Source: Artemisia argyi (Eukaryota > Streptophyta > Magnoliopsida > Asterales > Asteraceae). Taken from it: DNA of 64,000 nt. Location of the stretch: assembly GCA_030686995.1 (NCBI GenBank), contig CM060685.1, forward strand, positions 26,236,065 to 26,300,064, written 5' to 3'. The notes below the pieces were generated by a model that saw nothing but the letters and a program-made list of their open reading frames with translations, was not told the DNA's origin and searched no databases. The position numbers were made by a program, and so were the translations under genes. Below, in pieces: positions 22,246 to 32,211 of this stretch. The stretch's first letter is position 1, and every line of letters starts with the position of its first letter.

Positions 22246-24348
22246 ATGGGTGGTAACAACTCATCAAGGTATTGATTTTTACTTACAAGTAAAGCTTATT
22301 ACTTATCATTTCTATATCTGTATATATTAATATTAATTACAAACACTGATTATTGAAATTCGATATTTATTTTCTAGGGTTTTATGAATTTGGGGGTTTT
22401 TGAAATTGAACGTGTTTTTATATGATTATGATTGTATCCTCCTTGTTTATTGAAATTGGAATCGAAATAAACCACCTCTTTTGATTATTTGACTAATATT
22501 TACATGATTACTATATATTGATAAATATTATTAATTATTAATACTGATCGGCTACTGAAATGATATATACCCGGTGTTTGGTTTAATGAGTACTAGAAGG
22601 GTACTCGCACAATGCAGTGGCGGGCGGGAACTCTGTGATTATTTTTGTGACGAGCAAATATTTTTCATTTTAAACCTTTCTTATTTAGCATGTCACAATT
22701 CTATTAAGGGAAAATTACCAAAATGGCCCGTTGCCCTGCGATTTAGGCATATTTAGCCATTTTTTGAAAAATTCCCGTTTTAGCCCATGTTGCCCTGGGC
22801 AACTTTCGTACAGCCAACCGAAAGATGACAAGTGTCCTCAAGTTGCCCAAAATACAAAAAGTTGCCCAAAACACACGAAAGTTGCCCCGACGTGGCACTC
22901 TGTAGTTGGTTATGCAAATAGTTGCCCAGGGCAACTTGGCTTAAACGGGAATTTTTCAAAAAAGGGATAAATATGCTTAAACTTAGGGCAACTGAGCTAT
23001 TTTACCAATTATCCCTTCTATTAAAACATATCATTATCGGAGATGGTTACTATATGCTTTAAATGAGACTTAAATTTTCAAATTTACATTAAATTTTTAA
23101 TTTTTTATAATAATATTTTTCATCTTAAAATTTTAAGACTTTCTTTTATAGGAATTCCCAAATTCTTTATAATATAGTATAAATATAGATTATTCTGTGT
23201 TCATTGCTTGTAATTAATATGCTATATATTATTATTGTGGGATGACGATTCTTTTTTGATATTACTACTCGCATACGCTAAGCCAAGTCAAATTAGATTA
23301 TTAGTTTATTACCGAAGGTTCAAAACCGAACCGGACCGACGAAACCGACCGAACCGACAAAAACCGAACCGGACCGACGGCCCGTCAGTTCGGTTTCGGT
23401 TTCAGGTTTTACATGATTTCGGTTTCGGGTCGGTTCGGTTCAGTCCGGTTCAGCCCAAAACCGACAAAAACATGCCAAAATACACATGGACCGGCAAACC
23501 CGAACCGAACCGACGGCCCATCGGTTCGGTTTCTGTTCCAGTTTTTCATGAATTTCGGTTCTCGATTTTTTCGATTCGGGTCGGTTCGGGTCGGTTCCGA
23601 CCCGATGCTCAGCCCTACTTATTACTGGATTGATGTACAGTAGTAGTAGCTTTTATATTGCATGTGTGATTTATTAGGTGTTGAATCTGTGAGCACAACA
23701 CTAAAAATTTCATGTATACACTTGCAAGCATAGACTGAAAAACCATATGCATAAATAAACTGAATCCATTAGAGCTCGATTCATTCGTAGCAACTTGACT
23801 GAACTAGATCGAACACAGAGACGACAGTGTCATGATATATTCCACCTTCATTCTCTTTATCATAACTAACATACATGATCATATGATCACACACTAGCTA
23901 CATGCATCATGCTACTCTAGATAAATGCATATTAAAATCCAATTTGCTTGGCTGTTGCTCTAGTGGTTAATTACTTACAGTATTCTCTTTTTCTGTGATG
24001 TTGTTTGTTAATGATAGTATATTTTTTCTTCATTTTCTACACAGGGAAATGCTCTTCCTCAAATCTTATCTGACCCTCATTGCTAAACAGACCGACTTCA
24101 CCGACCATTCCAACAAAAAGCGCCTGGCAGTGTGCCTAGGAGCTTTATTCATAAGCTCTTGCCTTGATCGTTACCTCGAGGGGGGTCACGTCAATCATCG
24201 CTCTCTTTTCCAGATGATGTACAATTTCATCCCTTTCGTCTATCACTACTCTGCACTCGCGATGTTAACACCGAGTTGGTTCACTTTCCCTCGCTTCTTG
24301 ATACTCTCTGCCTGTATATGCTTCTTCGCCCTTGTAATGACCATGTAA
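22246..24348 (+). CDS. Small membrane protein, copy A, two exons
   Basis: Predicted join 22246-22268 and 24045-24348, 108 residues. Exon 1 encodes only MGGNNSS plus part of Arg8; the intron has GT and a TTTTCTACACAG acceptor. I chose this ATG because the splice is clean, it follows a UTR-like leader, and copy B shows the same structure. Three hydrophobic stretches (about residues 35-52, 66-83, 88-108) suggest a multi-pass membrane protein. Gly2 and Ser6 fit the N-myristoylation pattern MGxxxS. Downstream there is a GGAGGA-rich UTR and an AATAAA at about 24412. I do not recognise the family. The intron holds a Helitron remnant, a MULE-type MITE and a hAT-like insert. Alternative: exon 2 alone with an in-intron ATG, which I consider less likely. 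Confidence 0.6.
22593..23189 (-). mobile_element. Helitron remnant in the intron of copy A
   Basis: Read on the minus strand it starts TCTATATTTATACTATATTA after an A (23190) and ends in a GC-rich hairpin region followed by CCTTCTAG and T. These are the usual A|TC...CTAG|T Helitron borders. A related, end-eroded copy is in copy B (about 47970-48281), so it probably predates the block duplication. It is interrupted by the MITE at 22708-23015. Confidence 0.55.
22708..23015. mobile_element. MULE-type MITE, 9-bp TSD
   Basis: 308-bp insert with inverted ends GGGAAAATTACCAAAATGGC and GGGATAATTGGTAAAATAGC, flanked by TTCTATTAA at 22699-22707 and 23016-23024. Copy B has the site once (48104-48112). 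GTTGCCC/GGGCAAC motifs recur inside. Confidence 0.85.
23313..23617. mobile_element. hAT-like insert rich in CCGAACCG/CGGTTCGG
   Basis: Present only in copy A (compare 48412-48430). The right end, read inward, is TAGGGCTGAGCATCGGGTCG, a hAT-like terminus. The left end is eroded. A near-identical 8-mer flanks it (TTTATTAC / CTTATTAC). Confidence 0.55.
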
Positions 24349-24640
24349 AACAAGGAGGAGGAAGAACAAGGAGGAGAAGAAGAAGAAGGAATTACAATTT
24401 TGTTGTACCGTAATAAATATGACTCAGAGCGATGATTTCCATCGCTAAAACTTTGGGTATGTTTTTGTTGTTTACTGCATTTCAGATACACTGGTTGCTT
24501 TGTTTGCTTACCGATTAAATTTGAACCTATATATTTTGTTTGTCAGTGCTGTGCTGTGCTGTATTGATTTTTGTTTTTGTTTTTGCTGGTTATTGTGTTC
24601 TGCTATAATTTGAGTGTGATGAGTGTTCATATGAAGGTGA

Positions 24641-25168
24641 TGTTACGATCCCACATCGCCCAAGTATGGGATTGGGTGATGGTTTATAAGTCTAGGTGTC
24701 CCCTCCTCTTACAAGCTAGCTTTTTGAGTGAGTTCTACACTTGGACTTATGAACCGATACGAGCCTAGTATGGGATAGGTTCGTATCAATTGGTATCAAG
24801 AGCCAGCCCTACCGTTCGAGGTTCCAACACTCGGAGTGGTGGCCTGTGGAGTGGTGGCTTGGACCCGAAAGAAGGGTGCCAACCGTGACCAACACAGCCG
24901 TGACCAACGAGCTCGGAGTGGTGGCCTATGGAGTGGTGGCTTGGACCCAAGGAGGGGTGCCAACCGTGACCAACATAGCCGTGACCAACGAGGACGTTGG
25001 TTCTTCAAAGGGTGGGGTATTGTTACGATCCCACATCGCCCAAGTATGGGATTGGGTGATGGTTTATAAGTCTAGGTGTCCCCTCCTCTTACAAGCTAGC
25101 TTTTTGAGTGAGTTCTACACTTGGACTTATGAACCGATACGAGCCTAGTATGGGATAGGTTCGTATCA
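24641..25168 (+). mobile_element. TRIM retrotransposon, 528 bp, identical LTRs
   Basis: Two 148-bp direct repeats, 24641-24788 and 25021-25168, identical by eye, start TGTTACGATCCC and end TTCGTATCA. The TSD is GGTGA at 24636-24640 and 25169-25173. A primer site TGGTATCAAGAGCC (24791-24804, initiator-Met type) and a purine tract AAAGGGTGGGG (from 25007) lie inside. The 232-bp interior is mostly an 82-bp tandem duplication (24831-24912, 24913-24994). The empty site is in copy 2 near 49459. Non-autonomous; any ORFs across it are accidental. Confidence 0.95.
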
Positions 25169-25581
25169 GGTGAGCACTCAAACTCCTGCTAACAGTATGT
25201 GTTACAGGCTGCTGCTGTTTTTAAATTCAAGTAGACCTATCTTGAATATTTCTATTTCTGTACATGTATTCATCTGCATTTAAAAAGTATGGATACCATA
25301 GAGAGTCAACAACAGTAAAAAAGTGCTAGCCCTTTATAACAAATAACTCACTACCAAATTAGTATCTCCGCACCCAAAATGGATCAAGTAATTGTCTGCA
25401 AACAGAACTGCATACAAAAGAGAAAATATATCTGCAAGTCTGCAACCTTTTTCTTTCGCATATATTATGATATTTGTACATCGTTTAACAGACTAAAAAT
25501 CAATTTTTTCTAGCATAGTAGCATCTCGGGGCTGCTGGCGAGCTTGTGTCAAACGAATTTTCTAATTAAACAGAAACAGCC

Positions 25582-25628
<47 letters not shown>

Positions 25629-26905
25629 CCCCTCCCCCAGCAGTCTCTTCTCTAAGTTGATCAACATAGGTCCCAAATTATTGTCAATCATAAGTAACAC
25701 AAACATAGTTAAAGGTAACTGAGCATATTCATAAGAGGGAAATTTGATTTTAGCAAAATTATTCACTTCTCATTTCCTTTCATTATACTCCACTACATTT
25801 GTACTTATATAATCCAATGTATTCCAAAATGTATGCCACTCGGCTTTTCATGATTCCTGACCATACATAAGCAAACTCACATGTTGCTCACACCTCCACA
25901 TTTGCTAAATATCACTTTGAAGCCATCATAACTACATTTTAGAATGGAAAATCTAGAGCAGACACGTCTCATGACAAGTCCATAAGTTCCAGCATTCAGA
26001 TAACAAATGACACCATAACTAGTGTTACTTCCACAGCCACCATCGGCCTATGTAACATTCCTTATAGGGATGTTTGGGTAAGCTTATTAGCTTACTGCAT
26101 ATCAGAACTCAATAAGCTATTGTAAGTATCCAAACAGCTTATTCATGTCAAATGGTAATCATTTTGTTCGGGTGATATATTATTTGGTAATTGATGATAT
26201 ATTAAACCCGGGTCGACCCGGCCGGTTCAACCGGTGACCGGCGGACCGTTACTAGCCGGTTTTATGAAGATTTAAAACCCGGCCGTTTCAACCGGTTGCC
26301 CGGATTATTATCAAAATGTTGAACAATCCAATTATTAATCAACATGTTCACAGAATAAGCAACCCCAAGACCAGTTTTCTAAAGCCTTATTTTAAAGCAT
26401 GAAAAACTAACCAATCCCAACAATCAATATTACTATGTCATTCATCTAATTAGAGTGCAAACCTGCAAATAGGATCTTCATTTGCGGATTTTCTGAAAAT
26501 TGAATCGACAGTTTGGATTGGTCAGTTTAGTGGAGAGGGAAAAAGAAAATATAATGAAATGAATTAATTAACGAAAATAGATTAAATAGAATTATTTATT
26601 CATTTACCACTTAATTAGTACGTAATTTCCTACAATACCTTAATACTATATGTTTGGCAAAAGTAGTTATGAGTAGCAGTGAGCTATGAGCAGTAGCCAA
26701 AAAAGCTCACAGCTTCATAAAGAAGCATTGAGAAAATGAGATTTCCTAAAAAATATCAAAGCCCACAGCTCTCTCATGCCAAACGAACACTAAAAATAAA
26801 AAAGCTCACTTGTTGGCCTGTGCTACACCCCTCGAGCCCAAAGTTAACATTTTTACAAACATTATAAAATATGTATTTAATACTTTTTGGTACAAATTTT
26901 GTTAA
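25169..26905. repeat. Duplicated non-coding DNA (pairs with 49463-51886 and 56272-56502)
   Basis: Matches copy 2 with indels. It includes the GC-rich palindromic patch CCCGGGTCGACCCGGCCGG (about 26207-26225; partner about 51471). A T run lies at about 25588-25628. No gene was supported. Confidence 0.8.
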
Positions 26906-27133
26906 CGAGACTGGCACCGCCCGCCGCGTTGCGGGCGGGCCTGTTATTTTGCCGTAATTTTATTTTTTGTTTTTTGGCCGGGGTGATTTTGAAGGAATAT
27001 GAAGTATTGGTTAAAATGAACATGCAACGTTTGTTATAAAGTTTTGGGTATATGTTTTGTATAGACAACTTTGTATAATATAAATTGTTTTTACATTACA
27101 CATAAACTAATAACCATTCCTTAAAACCTACCG

Positions 27134-27182
<49 letters not shown>

Positions 27183-27380
27183 AGAAAACAGTGGGCTGCA
27201 TTAAACCCACCACAGAAAAAAAGGTATGGACTAAAAATAGCATAAACTTGGGCCGGTGAAAGAGGCTAAGAACATGGGCCATAATACCAAGAGCCCAGCA
27301 AAAACCATCCAATCAGAAGGCATCGAATCAAAACGACAGTGGTGTCGTCATTTAACGACGCAAAATTATATATATAGTAA
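26906..27380 (-). mobile_element. Small Helitron-like insert
   Basis: Absent from copy 2 (junction TTTTGTTAATGAGACGG at about 56494). On the minus strand the 3' end carries an 8-bp GC hairpin (arms 26917-26924 and 26931-26938) followed by AGTCTCG. The 5' end is ACTATATATATAATTTTGCG. The terminal TC and CTRR are not perfect, so the exact ends are tentative. A long A run is at 27134-27179. Confidence 0.55.
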
Positions 27381-27482
27381 TGAGACGGCTATATCAACCA
27401 ATACCGCTTCGACGTATAGCTATGTATTCGTATCACATGAAAGACAAAACTCAAAACTAGTACTCCGTACATCATTATTATA

Positions 27483-28517
27483 TCTATACTACATATAATA
27501 GGTAAACCACTCTCTCTCCAAAAATTTCAAATGTACAAAAAAATATGCAATGTTTACAACACTTTAAAGCAAGGATTTTTCATAAGTACAACAAACAAAG
27601 CATTATGTACAAGCAAAACAAGCATAATACGAAATTCAGACCAAAAGCATAAAATGGTACATTAAATACCATTAAAAACACCCCTAAACATAATATTACA
27701 ACTATTAGAACATAATGTACAACCCCTATTTAATGCACTCAATTTTTATAATTACAACAAAGTAAGCATATTGTACAACAAAAATAAGCATAATATCATT
27801 TTCAGACCAAAATTCCAAAATCACATCATTAATGCTATTAAAAACACCCCTTCACCGAAAATTACAACCATTTAAGCACAATGTACAATAGCTGCAACCC
27901 TCCATTAAAACTCATCCATCTTTAAACCCAATTCACAATGCACAATGCATAATGTACATGTTATAAAAACAAAACATGACATTAACTATTGGATTATACA
28001 TTATACGAATTGAATCAATCTATTTTCTAACTAAGTTGGGTCGTTAAAGAGCTAAAATATCAAACAAAAATATTTTACTTGTTGATTGTAGGATGAAACC
28101 CTTAAGCGATTCTACGAAGTTATGTACCATTGCTTGAAAGGTTGCATCTTGCAAAACCGAGAGCGATACATACAATACAATCGTAACGATTTAGAAAATA
28201 TATATCGAATCAAATAGTAAGATAATATTGCCCAAACAAGTGATTTAATGGGAAAACTTGTAACGCTCGTAATACTAATCACCAAGTACTTGTAACATAT
28301 GAATTGAAAAAAATATATTGATAACATTAAAATGTCAGTTATCTATATTGCTATATAAATGTTTGTCTAACTTCTCATATAAACCATACAACAAGAACAA
28401 ATCTCAACTCCAAGATCTCAGATTTTGTAAACTTGTTTACAAATCTTTAACAGATTTTACAAGTTTTATTCAAAAACCCATCATAGATCTGAAACTAAAA
28501 GAACAACAAGATCTCAG

Positions 28518-28560
<43 letters not shown>

Positions 28561-29666
28561 TGTTTCACAAGATATTTCCAAACCAAAATAAATCTTAAAC
28601 ACACGAAAAAAAATAACATCATAGATCTATGTGAAGCTTTGCTTCTTGTTAATATCCGAAACATGTAAAGAAAGAACAAAACCTCTGTTTCATGCTTTCC
28701 TTTCATTCGGTTCAAAATAAAACGAAACAAAAGCAAACAAAGTATACCTACCCGAGACCTCTATGAGGTCTTGAAGCCGCATTCGAACTGAAAATTCTAA
28801 CATATTTGTGCTTTTGTGTTTTCGTGGGTTTGAAAGTAACAAGAAAGGGGTTTTTTTTTTTTGTTGAAGATTGAAGTTGGTGTTTGTGTGGTGTGCGATC
28901 AAGAGCAGAAGAGAGAAGGAGATGGGGGCGCTGGTGATAGTTATGTGTGATTAGGGTTGTCACAAATGATTAGGGTATGTATGGTTTTTGGATCGGGTTG
29001 GATAGGATAGATCATGGACTGGGCTTTTGTAATTTTAGTGTTACTATCTTTTGAGATGGGCCGTTGGCACTAATGTTGGGTTGGATAGGTTATAATACAA
29101 GTAGCATTAATCCGATTATTGAAAAGTTGTTTTGTTTTAGCTGAAATATGGGTGTTACAATTTTTTGTTATTTCGGATTATTGTTAACTCTTGGTAGTAT
29201 TTTGGCTAATAGTTATTTTTGGGGTACGTGTTATTGACAAAATCAGGATTAATCCATTATCAAGATTCACTTAACCAATAAAAGGCTAAAAATCATCTTT
29301 TTAATCTTTGAACCTTATAAAGAAATAACCAAAACAATTTTGTTTCAATTATTTATTTCATTCGGTAAGACTTAAAACGGAAAATCAAAACTCAAAAATG
29401 ATATACAAACGTCACCTACCCAACACCTCTTTTCCAAGATCTTGAAGCCACCTTTCAACAAAAAGAAATTAGAAACCGTGCATACTCATGTCTGTGAGAC
29501 GGTTTGAAGCAAATATAGTTTGCATTGTAAAGCTTAAACTTATTTTAATTTAATTATCATTCATTTGTACAATTATTGTTAGAAAAAACGTGTAACCAAA
29601 TAACATTTGCTCGCCATAATATAGTCACAGGGTACCCGCCGCCGCATTGCGCGGGTACCCTGCTAG
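27483..29666 (+). mobile_element. Non-autonomous Helitron, 2.2 kb
   Basis: Starts TCTATACTACATATAATAGG after an A and ends GCTAG before a T. A perfect 11-bp hairpin (arms 29629-29639 and 29651-29661) lies two bases before the CTAG. Copy 2 preserves the uninterrupted ATTATA|TACTG site at about 56595, with no target duplication, as expected for Helitrons. No Rep/helicase coding sequence is seen. T runs occur at about 28520-28559. Captured genes were not recognised. Confidence 0.92.
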
Positions 29667-30013
29667 TACTGTATAAAACACTTAAATTTGATACAACATA
29701 TACAAGAAAAACACTTCAATTTTACAATAATGAAACTTATTCATTTATTTTAAGCTATTTTCTTTAAACAATTCTAATTGCAATACTTTACTTAAACAAC
29801 CTTTGAACATTTGCTCGAGTACCCCGATCGAAAGTAATCATTTAGTAATGAACGCACACTTCAAGAAATTATTTTTCCAGAATAACAATTTTTTGTTAAA
29901 GGTTATTCTGATACACCCGTACGAATTTAAGCTTCAATTAACTCAACTTATTCTATAACTATTTAGATAAACATTAAGCAATATGCTTCAATAAGATGCA
30001 CCATCATACATAC
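29667..30013. repeat. Duplicated non-coding DNA (pairs with 56597-57515)
   Basis: Collinear with copy 2 once the hAT-type MITE there is removed. It continues at 40607 after the Copia element. Confidence 0.85.
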
Positions 30014-30400
30014 TGTTAGGAATACAAATATTCCTGTAAAAGTCTCGGTCACCTGATTATTGTAATAGCATTAAGATTAGCTCGTAGTTAGTTTATGTAT
30101 TAGTTAGTTAGTATTAGTTTAAGTAACACCATGGAACAAGGACGGGTCTTTACCCACTGTATGCCTGATCCACAGCCCGGGTGTGGGCGTTTGTAGAAAA
30201 CTATATATACCCCTCTCCACATGTGGAGAGGGTTGGAGGCTTGGAGCTTCCAATTCTCATCAATCTAATATTTCTCTTTTTCTCTCAACACTTTCTCTCT
30301 CTAGGAATTCCTCCCAACTTCTCCTCATCTCTCTACTTCTCTTATTACTATTTGATCCATATACACAAGAACCATACATGTTATTATTGAGTATACTACA
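30014..30400 (+). repeat. 5' LTR of the Copia-type element
   Basis: 387 bp. It contains a likely TATA box (CTATATATACCCC at about 30203) followed by a perfect short palindrome CTCTCCACATGTGGAGAG. Confidence 0.95.
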
Positions 30401-30402
30401 AT

Positions 30403-30416
30403 TGGTATCAAGAGCC
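30403..30416 (+). promoter_or_regulatory. Primer-binding site, tRNA-iMet type
   Basis: TGGTATCAAGAGCC lies two bases after the 5' LTR. It is the usual plant iMet complement with one inserted A. Confidence 0.9.
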
Positions 30417-32211
30417 ATGATTACATCTTAGGGATTGTTTGCTCTCGCATTTTCATTTTGGTTCTTGTGTTTTATTTTGGTTCGGCTTGGTTCTCAAATG
30501 ATTTTTTATTTCGTAAATTTTGTCTATACTTCGAAGTTAAATTTTGTTTTAACTAATCCTTATTGATTATTTTTCTTTGTTGGCAAAGTTATACTATTGG
30601 CTGTTTTTTGGGAGAAGACTTGTAATAATCTTAGTGGTGTTTATCTATTTGCCCATAGTTTTCTTTTCTTCCTTGCGATTATCTTTCTTGGTTTTGGCTG
30701 TTTATGTTAAAAAGGGGAAGTAGACAAAACTCTTGATTGTGACACTCTTGTCCTAACTGTGCCTTTTACCTTTGGTCTAGCGGTTATTTCTCAAATTTGC
30801 GGTTAACTCTTGGATGTAATTACAAAATAGCGGTTTCGTTTTATTTTGCGTTTAACTCTGAGCATTGTGTTTACCTCAAATCTGCGTTTAACTTTTGAAA
30901 TTGCTTTTACCTCAAATCTGCGGTTACCTCACTGAAGTTATACCTCTAAAATTTGCGTTTACCCAATTATAGCGGTTAGTTCTTGGCAACAAATAGTTCT
31001 CTTATTTGTGTTTAGTCCCTACTCATATCAACCACATGGAACAAATCCAAACCATAATCTACTCCTAAACTCAGATCCAAATGAAAAGATATAATACATT
31101 CTAAGATCTCTGCCAATCTCTTTTGCAATCGAAGATTAAACCAAAGGCTTAACAACAAGAGATTATCATCATTGATCTAAGTAGATGTTTATTACTTCTT
31201 TTAATGTCCGTAAATATTAAAGAAGACAAGTTGTTCGTAATATACGATTTATCAAAAACAAGAACATAACAAAGCTGTCTCACCCACTACTTCTTTCGGT
31301 AATACTAATCAGAAAATATAAATGAAAGGATCTCAGTGTCTCCTTGTGTATCCAACAAAATTCGTTCAAAAGAACCAAACCAAAAAGAGATATTCATCAC
31401 GGATCCATATCAAAGGATAGACAAAAACAAATCTGTTTCATCTTTCTTTTTATGTCGGATTGCAACTCTCCTAACGAATTTAACCCAATACCTACCCGTA
31501 TTTGATTCGTGAGTACTTGATTCGCAGGCTAAAACAACTACAACAATCAAAGAGGTGTAGTGTTTTGTTGGTGTTCGGATTATACTAAATCAAGGGACGA
31601 ATGTTTGTTTGTGATTCGTATTAACTAAGCAACAAGGGACAATTTGTGTTCTGTTCTGTTTGATATCAAAACAAAGGACGAATATTTTGTTTTGGCTACT
31701 GTGTGAGAAAGATTGGTGACTGCGTATAATTTTTTGTGTGATTAGGGTTAAGCGTGTGGTTAAGTGGTGGCTTATATACAATATATTAGGGCTATTACTA
31801 TTGGATTTAGACTGCTTGGTTGTCTAGGCTACGTGGGCCTCTTATTTATCTGAATCGTTACATATTTATTTGTTGGGCCTGGAGCATTGGTAATTCAAAG
31901 TTAGTAGACGCATTTGGTTATTGTGTTTGGTTGTACGATTTTTTTTAGGATAGAATTCTTTGTCACGATTTTGATTAAGCTTCAAGATTCAGTGAGAATT
32001 ATTTTGATTTGAGATCTTCTTTGGGCTTATTGGATATCTACGGGATTTGTTCGGATTTCAATCATACAACCATCACGTAATCATCTCATCATTTTCCGAT
32101 TCAACGGTTTCTCACCGTCTCACGGTTTCTTCTTGATTTTGTAAAATCCCGCGAAAGAATTATTTTTCGGTTTAAATCAAAGAAGTGTAAAATCCCGTGC
32201 ACGTCCGCATC
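30417..32211 (+). other. Untranslated leader with GCGGTTAAC-type repeats
   Basis: About 1.8 kb without a supportable ORF. Between about 30779 and 30990 a motif of 17-20 bp, roughly GCGKTTAMCTCAAATCT, recurs about ten times with drift. Confidence 0.6.

Noticed and set aside
24796..25148. Several ORFs across the TRIM
   Set aside because: They read through LTRs and the 82-bp repeat; TRIMs do not encode proteins.
26205..26310. GC-rich CCCGGGTCGACCCGG patch as a promoter/CpG island
   Set aside because: It is a short palindromic repeat also present at about 51468-51575, with no adjoining gene.
32197..32211. Five extra codons (from GTG) before the gag-like ORF
   Set aside because: Plant nuclear genes initiate at ATG; the first in-frame ATG is at 32212.
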